Positions 55,994-64,000 of a DNA stretch of 64,000 nt are shown in pieces (position 1 is the stretch's first letter; each line of letters begins with the position of its first letter). A model generated the notes under the pieces. It was not told the origin of the DNA and ran no database searches. It saw nothing but the letters and a program-made list of their open reading frames with translations. Source of the stretch: Hyphomicrobiales bacterium (GTDB lineage Bacteria; Pseudomonadota; Alphaproteobacteria; Rhizobiales; Xanthobacteraceae). Position numbers and translations under genes: made by a program. Location: NCBI GenBank assembly GCA_017305535.1, contig JAFKKN010000001.1, positions 169,145-233,144 of the forward strand, in the 5' to 3' direction.

Positions 55994-57052
55994 ATGGCGC
56001 AGATGTTTCGTCAATCACTGGTCAAGTTCGATGCGCCGTTGTGCGAAACCATCGTCGACACGCCCAAGCCGCAAGGCCGCGAGGTGCTGGTCCGGATCGA
56101 ACGCTGCGGGCTTTGCCACTCCGACCTTCATATCCAGGACGGCTACGCCGATCTTGGCAACGGCAAGCGGCTCGACACCACGCGCGGAATGACACTGCCG
56201 TTCACGCTCGGCCATGAGATCGCCGGCATCGTCGACGAGGTCGGCCCGGATGCGTCGCGCGATCTGATCGGGAAGAAATTTGCTGTATTTCCGTGGATTG
56301 GCTGCGGCAAATGCAATGACTGCCTCAACGGCGACGAAAACCTCTGCGCTAAACACCGCTTCATGGGCGTCTCGATCGACGGCGGCTTCGCCACTCATGT
56401 ACTGGTGCCGGACGCGAAATATCTGCTTGAGTACGATCCCCTGCCGATCAACCTCGCTGCGACGCTGATGTGCTCCGGCGTGACTGCCTACGGCGCGCTG
56501 AAGCGACTCGTCGACCGCCCGCGTCAACGCAACCTGCTGCTGGTTGGTCTCGGCGGTGTCGGCATGATGGGTCTCTCCTTCGCAAAGGCCATGTTCAAGC
56601 AGGACATTGCCGTCGCGGACCTCAGCCCGGCTGCACGTGAAGCCGCGCTCAAGAACGGCGCGGCGGTTGCTTACGATCCGTCCGAACCGGACGTAGTCAA
56701 GCGGATGCTCAAGGAAAGCGGCGGCGGCTTTGATGGCGTGGTCGATTTTGCCGGCAATGAGAAATCGATGAGCTTCGCCGTCTCCACCGTCGCGCGTGGC
56801 GGCAAGATCGTCGTGTCGGGACTGATGGGCGGGAATTTCAGCCTGCCGATGGTGCAGTGGATTTACAAGCGCATGACCATCGAGGGCTTCATGGTCGGCA
56901 CCTTGGCGGAAGGCAAGGAACTCCTGGCCCTGGCGCGCGCCGGCAAGATCCAGCCGCCGCCGATCAAGGAAGAGCCGATGCGCGACGTCCAGAAGTGGAT
57001 CGACGAACTGCGGGCCGGCAAGGTGGTCGGCCGCATCATGCTCTGCAACTAA
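55994..57052 (+). CDS. Zinc-dependent alcohol dehydrogenase (MDR family)
   Basis: Protein of 352 residues. Catalytic zinc ligands: Cys38 (GLCHSD region) and GHE (residues 74-76); structural zinc cysteines CGKCNDCLNGDENLC (~97-111). The Rossmann cofactor motif is LVGLGGVGMMG (~181-191). It oxidises an alcohol with NAD(P); the length and a short lead without signal fit cytosolic ADH of the AdhP/AdhC type. Start ATG 55994 has AGGAGAG upstream. A palindrome-type hairpin follows at 57079. Confidence 0.88.
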   Translation: MAQMFRQSLVKFDAPLCETIVDTPKPQGREVLVRIERCGLCHSDLHIQDGYADLGNGKRLDTTRGMTLPFTLGHEIAGIVDEVGPDASRDLIGKKFAVFPWIGCGKCNDCLNGDENLCAKHRFMGVSIDGGFATHVLVPDAKYLLEYDPLPINLAATLMCSGVTAYGALKRLVDRPRQRNLLLVGLGGVGMMGLSFAKAMFKQDIAVADLSPAAREAALKNGAAVAYDPSEPDVVKRMLKESGGGFDGVVDFAGNEKSMSFAVSTVARGGKIVVSGLMGGNFSLPMVQWIYKRMTIEGFMVGTLAEGKELLALARAGKIQPPPIKEEPMRDVQKWIDELRAGKVVGRIMLCN

Positions 57053-57078
57053 GGGAAGTTCAGCTTCACGCATCCGCG

Positions 57079-57110
57079 GATACGGTGCGGCGCGACGCCG
57101 CAACCGTATC
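57079..57110 (+). terminator. Hairpin after the alcohol dehydrogenase gene
   Basis: GATACGGTGCGGCG / CGCCGCAACCGTATC (14 pairs, one bulge, CGA loop) with only GGGCTTTGGG after it. Likely the end of the lptF-to-adh transcript, though the T-run is weak. Confidence 0.55.
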
Positions 57111-57242
57111 GGGCTTTGGGGGAGTGCTCTGTGAGCGAAAGCCTCGCTTCCCCCCAACGGCCCGCGCCATGGTCCCGCCGGCCCTTCCCTAAATCCATGA
57201 TCTGCTGCTAACCTCCGAGGATTGCCGCCGGATCATGTCGTC

Positions 57243-58598
57243 ATGCCGACGTCTCTTTTTTCTATTGCGAAGTTTATCGTCGCAACGATTGCCATATTTG
57301 TTCTAGTCACCGCGGAAGCATCCGCGGAAAAACGTGTCGCGCTCATTGTCGGCAATTCCAGCTACGTCAACGTAACGCGGCTGGACAACCCGAAGAACGA
57401 TGCGAGGTTGATGGCTGACACGCTCCGTTCGCTTGGTTTCCAGTTGGTCGGCGGCGGCGCTCAGCTCGACCTTGAGAAGCCGGCTCTGGACCGCGCCGTG
57501 CAATCCTTCGGGCAGCAGATCCAGGGCGCGGACGTAGCGTTGTTCTATTACGCCGGGCACGGCGTACAGGTCGCCGGATCGAATTACCTCGTCCCCGTGA
57601 ATGCCAATCCGACGCGCGAGGCCGACGTCGATTTCCAGATGGTCGACGTCAATCTGGTGCTGCGGCAGATGCAGGGATCGGGCACGCGGCTGAATCTCGT
57701 CATTCTCGATGCCTGCCGCAACAATCCGTTTGGCGGCCGTGGCCTGCGCGCGTCCGAAGGCGGCTTGGCGCAAATGCGCGCACCGGACGGAACGCTGATT
57801 TCCTACGCGACGCAGCCCGGCAGCGTGGCGCAGGATGGCACCGATGGACATAGCCCCTACACCAGGGCGCTCGCCGCCACGGTGCGCCGCGCCGGGCTCG
57901 ATATTTTTCAGACCTTCAATCAGGTGGGCCTGGCCGTGAAACGCTCCACCGGTGGCTCCCAGCAACCATGGGTCTCGTCGTCTCCGATCGATGGGACCTT
58001 CTATTTCGTCCCGCCCACAGCGCCCCCGGCCTCGGAACCGCCGCAACTAGAAGCGCGAATGACGCCGCCGCCACGCCTCAACGATGACGCCAAGACAATC
58101 ACCGATGCGGTGAAACTTCAGGAAATCAACGCGCGACTCTATGAGCTAAATTTCGATCCGGAAACGCCAGGCGGGAAGCCGGCGACCACGATCGCGATCC
58201 GCGACTTCCAATCCGTCAATGGTCTGCCGCAGACCGGCGAAGCGACCGAAGGATTGCTGCGACGTTTACGCGAAACCAAATACGTCGGCCCGTGGGGCTC
58301 GATCGTCTACGGTGAAGACAGCGGCAAATGGGGCCTGTCATGGGGACATGTCTCACGCAAGGAAGCCGTTGCCGACGCACGCGCCAAATGCGGCTCGTCC
58401 AAGTGCCCGATCGAACTGAGCTTCTACGGCAAGACCTGCGGTGCCTTCGCTGTTTCCGGCAAACAATGGTCCCTGATGGCGCGCGACACCATCGACAAGG
58501 CCAAGCTCGAGGCTCTCGATGCGTGCGGCAAGTCGGGAAAAGCCTGTAGCATTATCGGCGCCGTCTGTGCGGACGGTTCCGGCCTCCCCAATCAATGA
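57243..58598 (+). CDS. Secreted caspase-like (orthocaspase) protein with DUF4189 tail
   Basis: Protein of 451 residues with a signal peptide or anchor (~1-29, ending EASAE). The peptidase C14 domain (~30-255): KRVALIVGNSSYVNV, FYYAGHGVQVAGSNYLVPV with the catalytic His, and LVILDACRNNPF with the catalytic Cys, both intact. Then a peptidoglycan-binding-like helical stretch (~290-340, ARLYELNFDPETPGG) and DUF4189 at the end (WGSIVYGEDSGKWGLSWGH, cysteines). Cleavage specificity is unknown, basic residue in family members. The ATG at 57243 was preferred over TTG 57222. Confidence 0.85.
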   Translation: MPTSLFSIAKFIVATIAIFVLVTAEASAEKRVALIVGNSSYVNVTRLDNPKNDARLMADTLRSLGFQLVGGGAQLDLEKPALDRAVQSFGQQIQGADVALFYYAGHGVQVAGSNYLVPVNANPTREADVDFQMVDVNLVLRQMQGSGTRLNLVILDACRNNPFGGRGLRASEGGLAQMRAPDGTLISYATQPGSVAQDGTDGHSPYTRALAATVRRAGLDIFQTFNQVGLAVKRSTGGSQQPWVSSSPIDGTFYFVPPTAPPASEPPQLEARMTPPPRLNDDAKTITDAVKLQEINARLYELNFDPETPGGKPATTIAIRDFQSVNGLPQTGEATEGLLRRLRETKYVGPWGSIVYGEDSGKWGLSWGHVSRKEAVADARAKCGSSKCPIELSFYGKTCGAFAVSGKQWSLMARDTIDKAKLEALDACGKSGKACSIIGAVCADGSGLPNQ

Positions 58599-58618
58599 TG
58601 ACAAGCGAGGTTGCTCGA

Positions 58619-59164
58619 ATGAAGGTTTCACTCCATGTACGTCTGATGACGGCGGCTTCGAGTACGGTGTTTCTCTGCCTCTCACCAATGACTGCATCAG
58701 CGTCCGTGATCGAGCAATCCGAGGCGACCACATCGCATACGGTGAGCTATATCCGTCTTGCCCAGTCCGGCAGCATGGGCGGTACTATCGGCAATCGCGA
58801 GAAATCATTGTCGGGGTCGCGCGAGGCCGCGCCGGAACGCCCCGCGAGACAGAGCAAGCCGAAAGAGAGCCAACGGCCGGCGGCCTCGCACAGCAGCCGT
58901 GGTAACCTCGATGGGACATGGTCGATTTCGAGCGCCGGCATCAACTGCTCCGACACGTTCCGGGAAACTGTGACGATCAACGGCGCAAGGCTCGTCGGAA
59001 ATTACGGCGGCGGCTCGGTGAGCGCAAACGGATCGATTTCCGGCAGCGGCAACTACAACGGCATCGGTGTCACCAGCCGTGGCCGCTTTTCCGGACGTAG
59101 CGGATCAGGAACCTTCCAGCGATCGGATGGCTGTCACGGCCGCTGGACGGCCACCAAGCAATAA
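58619..59164 (+). CDS. Small secreted Gly/Ser-rich protein
   Basis: Protein of 181 residues with a signal peptide (~1-28, ending TASA). After a disordered basic stretch (~45-95) comes a beta-rich Gly/Ser module: LDGTWSISSAGINCSDTF, then YGGGSVSANGSISGSGNYNGI and SGRSGSGTFQRSDGCHGRW with two cysteines (likely disulfide). The ATG at 58595 overlaps the previous stop (TGATG type), 58619 has GAGG upstream and gives the better signal peptide. It probably shares a transcript with the caspase-like gene, 20 bases downstream. Function unknown. Confidence 0.7.
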   Translation: MKVSLHVRLMTAASSTVFLCLSPMTASASVIEQSEATTSHTVSYIRLAQSGSMGGTIGNREKSLSGSREAAPERPARQSKPKESQRPAASHSSRGNLDGTWSISSAGINCSDTFRETVTINGARLVGNYGGGSVSANGSISGSGNYNGIGVTSRGRFSGRSGSGTFQRSDGCHGRWTATKQ

Positions 59165-59197
59165 AGCTCAGCGGCCGAACACAACGGGCCCCTTGAG

Positions 59198-59851
59198 CTA
59201 GAGTTGTTGCCGCAGTTTCTGCACAAATGCGCCCAGGCCTACCTGACGTTCGCGCTTCAACTGTTCGGCCCGCAAGATCGCTTTCACCGCCTCGAACGCA
59301 ATCCCGATGTTGTCATTGACGACGATATAGTCGTACGCGTCGTAATGACTCATTTCATCCCCGGCCTTCTTCATCCGGCCTCGGATCACCTCGTCGGAAT
59401 CCTGTGCGCGGGTATGCAGACGCTGCTCCAGCGCTTGCACCGATGGCGGCAGAATGAAAACGCTGACGACATCATTCGCTTGACGATCGCGCAGTTGCTG
59501 CGTGCCTTGCCAATCGATATCGAACAACACGTCCTTGCCGGCGGCCAGAGCGTCCTCGACAGGTTTGCGCGGTGTGCCGTAGCTGTTGTCGAAGACCTTG
59601 GCCCATTCGAGCAATTCACCGGTCTCGACCATCGCATCGAAGCGCGGCTGATCGATAAAAAAGTAATCGCGACCGTCCACTTCTCCCGGCCGCATCGCAC
59701 GTGTCGTCGCGGATACGGACATCTGTAGATCGGGTGTTTCCTTCACCAGCATCCGCGACAATGTCGTCTTGCCAGCACCGGAAGGCGAGGACAGCACGAA
59801 CATCAGTCCGCGCCGTTCGACACCACGAAAACTTTGCTCAGCGTCACTCAT
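59198..59851 (-). CDS. gmk: Guanylate kinase
   Basis: Phosphorylates GMP to GDP, 217 residues from ATG 59851. Walker A is SSPSGAGKTT; the GMP-binding part is SVSATTRAMRPGEVDGRDYFFI and the Asp of the DIDWQGTQQL segment is present. Start overlaps yicC stop as ATGA, so yicC-gmk are translationally coupled, a pairing known from many alphaproteobacteria. It ends close to the convergent secreted-protein gene. Confidence 0.96.
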   Translation of the reverse strand: MSDAEQSFRGVERRGLMFVLSSPSGAGKTTLSRMLVKETPDLQMSVSATTRAMRPGEVDGRDYFFIDQPRFDAMVETGELLEWAKVFDNSYGTPRKPVEDALAAGKDVLFDIDWQGTQQLRDRQANDVVSVFILPPSVQALEQRLHTRAQDSDEVIRGRMKKAGDEMSHYDAYDYIVVNDNIGIAFEAVKAILRAEQLKRERQVGLGAFVQKLRQQL

Positions 59852-60735
59852 TCCAGATTCTGCACTTGTTCGCGGAACTGTTCGACAACGTTTTTCATCT
59901 CGAGTCCGGTATTGGTCAATTCCAGATCGTTGGATTTCGAGCAGCAAGTATTGACCTCGCGATTGAACTCCTGCGCCAGAAAATCCAGCCGGCGCCCGAC
60001 CGCGCCGCCCTTGTCGAGCAACGCACGCGATTGCGACAGGTGCGAAGCGATACGATCGAGCTCTTCACGGATGTCGGCCTTGGTCGCCATCAGCAGGGCT
60101 TCCTGATTGAGCCGATCGGAATCAAAACGATCAGATGAGTCGAGAAGCACGGCAACCTGCTCGGCGAGCCTCGCGCGGATGGCTTCCGGCTGACGCCCTG
60201 GGGCTTTCTCGGCCTGTCCCGCGAGTTGCTCGATCTGATCCAGCCGCTGCTTCAGAATATCGCCCAGCGATGCGCCCTCGCGCCTGCGCATATCGATCAG
60301 GCCGGCAAGCGCCTGTTCAAACGACGCCGCAACCGCGACGCGCGCGGCTTGATCCTCGGCCTCATTCGCCTCCGGCTCAGCCACCTCGATCACGCCCTTG
60401 ATCGACAGCAAGCCGTCGATGCTCGGCGCGACCGCGTCAATGCGCGCCGCGAGTTGCCCGGCGACCTTAACCACCGCCGCGAGCACGTCCTCATTGACAC
60501 GGATATTGGAAGCAGCGCTGGACCGCTTGACGTTCAGATTCGCATAGACCGTGCCGCGCGACAGCAATTCGGTCGCACGTTTGCGCGCGGTGAGTTCGAC
60601 ATCGTCCCAACCCGGCGGCAAGCGCATCCGGAAATCGAAGCCCTTGGCGTTGACCGATTTCAGCTCCCATTCGAATGTGTAGGGTCCGCTCGTGCCGTGG
60701 CTTCGCGCAAAGCCGGTCATGCTCGACAGCGCCAT
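59848..60735 (-). CDS. yicC: YicC family protein (endoribonuclease YicC)
   Basis: Protein of 295 residues, the standard length. MTGFARSHG at the start (family signature MTGF), then FEWELKSVNAKGFDFRMRLPP and the DUF1732 C-terminal part (RVDQ-like, EADIREELDRIASHLSQ, GRRLDFLAQEFNREVNTC with the family's conserved FL-QE-NRE motif). YicC is an RNase or RNase adaptor that affects small-RNA stability in E. coli. It is followed directly by gmk. Upstream lies a repeat-rich gap. Confidence 0.93.
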   Translation of the reverse strand: MALSSMTGFARSHGTSGPYTFEWELKSVNAKGFDFRMRLPPGWDDVELTARKRATELLSRGTVYANLNVKRSSAASNIRVNEDVLAAVVKVAGQLAARIDAVAPSIDGLLSIKGVIEVAEPEANEAEDQAARVAVAASFEQALAGLIDMRRREGASLGDILKQRLDQIEQLAGQAEKAPGRQPEAIRARLAEQVAVLLDSSDRFDSDRLNQEALLMATKADIREELDRIASHLSQSRALLDKGGAVGRRLDFLAQEFNREVNTCCSKSNDLELTNTGLEMKNVVEQFREQVQNLE

Positions 60736-60778
60736 CGCGTCACTTGCTCCAATCTAGAAATGAGAAATCCCGACCGGA

Positions 60779-60926
60779 GTCTGATCCAGCTGCGTTGGAT
60801 CAGACCCGTCGTTTATCTTTTTGTTTGAGCATGATCTTTTCCGAAAACCGGATTCCATTTTCCAGGATCATGCTCCGGCGACCGCCGCACTATAGCGATT
60901 TCGCGCGAACTGGATACCGGTTCGCG
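60779..60926. repeat. Mosaic of three palindromes between yicC and mltG
   Basis: GTCTGATCCA-GCTGCGT-TGGATCAGAC (60779-60805, 10-base arms), class B GAGCATGATC ... GATCATGCTC (60827-60875, 10-base perfect ends) and GCGAACTGGATACCGGTTCGC (60905-60925, imperfect). Together they occupy most of the 281-base gap, which shows no coding signal. Confidence 0.75.
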
Positions 60927-61016
60927 TGAAGAAAACGCTCTAAACAAAGAGCCTCCTCACCCACGTGAGCAAATCCGGCTTCTGTTATCCGAGCGGACTT
61001 ACGCCGGTGCGAGACA

Positions 61017-62276
61017 TTACCGCCGTTCGGAACGCGCCGGCCTATGAGAGGACTTCTGCGCCGCCGATCCTTTTGCCTTCGCTGCCGGATTAGGAGTCGC
61101 GGGTGATTGCTCCGTCGCAGGCTTCGTCTCATCGCTTGCCTCAGGTGCTGCCGATCCGGTCGGCGCTTCCTCCGGCGGTTCGACCGTATCGTTCTGGATT
61201 TGCTTTTCCAGGGTTCGCAGCTTGGCAACGTTCTTCTGATGCTGGTCGTAGGTTTCAGTGAAGCTATGTCCACCGGTGCCATCGGCCACGAAAAACAGAT
61301 CGCGCGTCCGCGCCGGATTCGCAGTCGCTTCGAGCGAGGCACGGCCCGGATTGGCGATCGGTCCCGGCGGCAGACCCTCGACCACATAGGTGTTGTAAGG
61401 CGATGGTTGCTGGATTTCGCTGCGCTTGATCGGACGGCCAAGGGTACCCTTGCCACCGACCAGTCCATAAATGATGGTCGGGTCGGACTGGAGCTTCATC
61501 TTCTTCTGGAGTCGATTGATGAAGACGGCGGCCACCCGGCTGCGCTCGTCGGGCTTGCTGGTCTCCTTCTCGACGATCGAAGCCAGCGTCACGAGTTGCT
61601 CTGGCGTCTTCAACGGCAGATCGCGATTGCGGCGCTCCCAGACATCGGCGAGGACGCGACGTTGTGCCTGCTGCATGCGGGCGATCACCTGCTCGCGCTG
61701 CGCCCCGCGCGGAAACTTATAGGTTTCAGGCAACAGCGAGCCTTCACTGGGAATGGCATGAATCGCGCCAGAGAAAATGTCGTTATCGGTGATACGCGCC
61801 ACGATCTGCTCGGAGGTCAATCCCTCCGGAATGGTGATGGAGTGCTGCACCACCTTGCCTTCGACGATGGTGCCGATCACTTCACGCAGGCTGGCATTCT
61901 TGGCGAACAGATATTCACCCGGCTTGAGATCGGAGCGCGCCTTCAAGGCAAAGACACTGCCGATGAACGCCCAGCGATTGTTATCGATGACACCTTCGCG
62001 CTGCAAAATATCGGCGATGTCGGACATGCCGGAGCGTTGCGGAATATTGACGACTTTATCCTGTTCGAGCGGTCCGGGCGCTTCGATCTTTTGCTTGCCG
62101 TAGACGTACAATCCACCGCCGCCGATCATGGCCAGCAACAGGATCGTGATGATCGCGTTGCCGACCACCACGAACGGATTACGCGCCCGATCGGAACGCT
62201 TGGGTGGCGGCGGAAGCTGCTCTGGCTCCAGCGCGGCGCGCGGGCTGCGCGGTGAAATGGGTGATCTCTCACTCAT
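61017..62276 (-). CDS. mltG: Endolytic murein transglycosylase MltG
   Basis: Inner-membrane protein of 419 residues releasing nascent glycan strands. A cytosolic N-terminal region (~1-35, basic/Pro-rich) precedes a single TM helix (~37-60, VVGNAIITILLLAMIGGGGLYVYG). The YceG catalytic domain (~65-345) has KVVNIPQRSGM, LASIVEKETSKPDERSRVAAVFINRL with the catalytic glutamate, and SPYNTYVVEGLPPGPIANPG. The C-terminal ~75 residues are Pro/Ala/Glu-rich and likely disordered. Downstream of fabF in the same direction. Confidence 0.93.
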   Translation of the reverse strand: MSERSPISPRSPRAALEPEQLPPPPKRSDRARNPFVVVGNAIITILLLAMIGGGGLYVYGKQKIEAPGPLEQDKVVNIPQRSGMSDIADILQREGVIDNNRWAFIGSVFALKARSDLKPGEYLFAKNASLREVIGTIVEGKVVQHSITIPEGLTSEQIVARITDNDIFSGAIHAIPSEGSLLPETYKFPRGAQREQVIARMQQAQRRVLADVWERRNRDLPLKTPEQLVTLASIVEKETSKPDERSRVAAVFINRLQKKMKLQSDPTIIYGLVGGKGTLGRPIKRSEIQQPSPYNTYVVEGLPPGPIANPGRASLEATANPARTRDLFFVADGTGGHSFTETYDQHQKNVAKLRTLEKQIQNDTVEPPEEAPTGSAAPEASDETKPATEQSPATPNPAAKAKGSAAQKSSHRPARSERR

Positions 62277-62332
62277 ACAAGATGGTATCCCGTCGGCTTG
62301 ATCATGACCTCACGCCCATCGTCAGCATTAAA

Positions 62333-62377
62333 GCATATTGCCGAAAAGTGCGAAGCGGATTTCGGATCACGACATTC
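62333..62377. repeat. Decayed class B palindrome in the mltG/fabF gap
   Basis: GCATATTGCCGAAAAGTGCG ... TTTCGGATCACGACATTC lines up with the copies at 17395 and 60827 but has lost perfect ends. It lies in the 299-base gap 62277-62575, which otherwise contains no gene by eye. Confidence 0.55.
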
Positions 62378-62575
62378 CTGCATCTGGAAAACACGCCGTC
62401 ATCTCGGACTGATTCGATCCGAACTATTGTTGCCGTTATCTCATCGCGAGATATCGCCATATCAGTCGCGCCGCAACGCAACGACGTTCACGGAATCTGA
62501 GTGAACACGAACAGACGGCGCGACAGGATTCAGGGTTGAATACGGCGAAACGGAGGAATGAGCCTCCGGCAACGA

Positions 62576-63850
62576 TCAATTCGTCACGCGCCGCATAATG
62601 ACCGATGCATTCGTCCCGCCAAAGCCGAACGAATTCGACAAAGCGATATTGATCTCCCGCGAGCGCGCCGTCTTGGGAACGAGATCGATCGGGGTTTCGA
62701 CCGACGGGGAGTCAAGATTGATGGTTGGCGGCGCGATATTGTCGCGGATCGCCAGAATGGAGAAGATCGCTTCGATCGCACCGGCCGCGCCGAGCAAGTG
62801 CCCGGTCGAGGACTTGGTCGAGGACATCGACACCCTGGACGCCGCATTCCCGAGCAGCCGTTGCGCCGCGCCCAACTCGATCTCGTCGCCGAGTGGCGTC
62901 GAGGTTCCGTGCGCATTGATATAATCGATATCGGCAGCCTCGATGCCGGCGCGCTTCAATGCCGCGCTCATGCAACGGAATCCGCCGTCACCGTCCGGCG
63001 CCGGCGCCGTGATGTGATAAGCGTCGCCCGACAGACCATAGCCGATGATCTCGGCATAAATCTTAGCACCGCGCTTTTTTGCGTGTTCGTATTCTTCCAA
63101 AACGACGACGCCCGCGCCCTCGCCCATGACAAAACCGTCACGATCCTTGTCGTAGGGACGCGAAGCCTTCTCCGGCGTCTCGTTGAAACCGCTGGACAAT
63201 GCGCGCAACGCGCAGAAGCCAGCCATCGCGAGGCGGCAGATCGGCGATTCAGTGCCGCCCGCGACCATCACGTCGGCATCGCCGAGCGCAATCAGGCGGC
63301 CAGCGTCGCCAATGGCGTGCGCACCGGTTGAGCAGGCCGTCACCACCGAGTGGTTCGGCCCTTTCAGACCATGCTCGATCGAAACATAGCCGGATGCGAG
63401 ATTGATCAAACGGCCCGGAATGAAGAATGGCGATAGCTTACGCGGTCCCCGTTCCTTGACCAGGATGGCAGCGTCGGCGATGCCGGACAGGCCGCCGATT
63501 CCGGAGCCGATCAAGGTCCCAGTCGCGCAGCGGTCTTCTTCGGTCGTCGGATGCCAGTTGGCGTCATCCAAAGCCTGACGGGCCGCCGCCATTGCAAAGA
63601 CGATGAAGTCATCGACCTTGCGTTGATCCTTGGGCTCCATCCACTGATCGGCATTAAAGGTGCCGTTTGTGCCGTCGCCGCGCGGAATCATGCAGGCGAT
63701 GTGGCTGGGGAGATCTGATACTTCGAACGTGTCGATCTTTCTGGCGCCGCTCTCACCGTTGAGAATGCGCTTCCAAGTCGGTTCGACACCACAGCCAAGC
63801 GGCGTAACCATGCCCAGGCCGGTGACGACAACACGCCTCATATCGAGCAC
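62576..63850 (-). CDS. fabF: 3-oxoacyl-ACP synthase II (KAS II)
   Basis: Fatty acid chain-elongation condensing enzyme of 424 residues. Catalytic Cys lies in VTACSTGAH; the two histidines are in NAHGTSTPLGD and SSTKSSTGHLLGAAG; GGTESPICRLAMAGF and FGFGGTNASVIM are also standard. It pairs with acpP, 91 bases upstream, as in many bacteria. Start at 63850. Confidence 0.96.
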   Translation of the reverse strand: MLDMRRVVVTGLGMVTPLGCGVEPTWKRILNGESGARKIDTFEVSDLPSHIACMIPRGDGTNGTFNADQWMEPKDQRKVDDFIVFAMAAARQALDDANWHPTTEEDRCATGTLIGSGIGGLSGIADAAILVKERGPRKLSPFFIPGRLINLASGYVSIEHGLKGPNHSVVTACSTGAHAIGDAGRLIALGDADVMVAGGTESPICRLAMAGFCALRALSSGFNETPEKASRPYDKDRDGFVMGEGAGVVVLEEYEHAKKRGAKIYAEIIGYGLSGDAYHITAPAPDGDGGFRCMSAALKRAGIEAADIDYINAHGTSTPLGDEIELGAAQRLLGNAASRVSMSSTKSSTGHLLGAAGAIEAIFSILAIRDNIAPPTINLDSPSVETPIDLVPKTARSREINIALSNSFGFGGTNASVIMRRVTN

Positions 63851-63941
63851 TCCCGCCGATGGATATTCACGATCAACAGCAAGAAGCCGGTGGACCGCGC
63901 GATCACGACCCGTCCGGCTTCATCGACACCCTGAAGGTGTG

Positions 63942-64000
63942 TTAGCTTTTTGCGTTCTTTTCGAGGAACTTGGTGGCATCGCCAACGGTCAGAATGGTTT
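63942..64000 (-). CDS. acpP: Acyl carrier protein, C-terminal end (partial)
   Basis: The leftward frame ends at TAA (63942-63944) and reads TILTVGDATKFLEKNAKS at the C-terminus, typical of AcpP helix IV. The rest, including the phosphopantetheine serine, lies to the right of the window. Adjacent to fabF, as usual. Confidence 0.85.
   Translation of the reverse strand, partial: TILTVGDATKFLEKNAKS

Overview
The window is a typical chromosomal stretch of a GC-rich alphaproteobacterium. The order fabF-mltG-yicC-gmk, the cluster holC-pepA / lptF-lptG-lptD-surA-pdxA-rsmA, and dispersed palindromes of the ATGGCCGGG...CCCGGCCAT and GTCCCCGC...GCGGGGAC types point to Rhizobiales, most likely the Bradyrhizobium/Rhodopseudomonas/Afipia/Nitrobacter group; the genus cannot be fixed from sequence reading alone. 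No rRNA, tRNA, CRISPR array, insertion sequence or prophage was seen. Both ends cut a gene: nrdJ (B12-dependent ribonucleotide reductase) on the left and acpP (acyl carrier protein) on the right.

Layout. 1-2.3 kb: end of nrdJ, a hairpin terminator, then an AT-rich RelA/SpoT-type gene that looks horizontally acquired, followed by a decayed gene fragment. 2.3-9.6 kb: accessory metabolic and transport genes (fatty-acid desaturase, chromate transporter, YghU-type glutathione transferase, PsiF-repeat protein, EamA exporter, tandem GrlR-like protein, esterase). 9.7-13.7 kb: divergent pobA / AraC regulator pair for 4-hydroxybenzoate, then an SDR plus ABM-domain pair. 13.8-25.1 kb: mixed genes (acetyltransferase, PaaI thioesterase, cobalamin-binding protein, M20 deacylase, small secreted proteins, FAD oxidase with divergent LysR regulator, creA, L,D-transpeptidase, polysaccharide deacetylase, DHFR-like protein, DoxX). 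25.4-31.6 kb: maeB, aspS, rnd. 31.6-37.6 kb: a stand-alone Rieske gene, then ppx-ppk1 (polyphosphate), hdaA and a CDP-alcohol phosphatidyltransferase. 37.8-42.1 kb: purM-purN, a PanE-like reductase, terC, ndk. 43-48 kb: ABC-F ATPase, lipoprotein, pepA-holC. 48.2-57 kb: an envelope biogenesis run lptF-lptG-lptD-surA-pdxA-rsmA with several overlapping start/stop codons, then a zinc alcohol dehydrogenase. 57.2-59.2 kb: secreted caspase-like protein and a small secreted partner. 59.2-64 kb: gmk, yicC, mltG, fabF, acpP, all leftward.

How the genes work together. Three themes stand out: outer-membrane and cell-wall construction (lptD/F/G, surA, L,D-transpeptidase, MltG, deacetylase, FabF/AcpP), nucleotide and alarmone/polyphosphate biology (nrdJ, RelA/SpoT-like gene, purM/N, ndk, gmk, ppx/ppk1, hdaA), and small-molecule detoxification or catabolism (pobA, GST, SDR, ABM, FAD oxidase, ADH). 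The most unusual piece is the AT-rich alarmone-synthetase-like gene with a helix-hairpin-helix-like tail at 0.93-2.02 kb. The rest is mostly conserved core genome, with informative oddities: a lone bc1-type Rieske gene, a transpeptidase with a dead duplicate domain, an SDR without its serine, and mosaic intergenic repeats.
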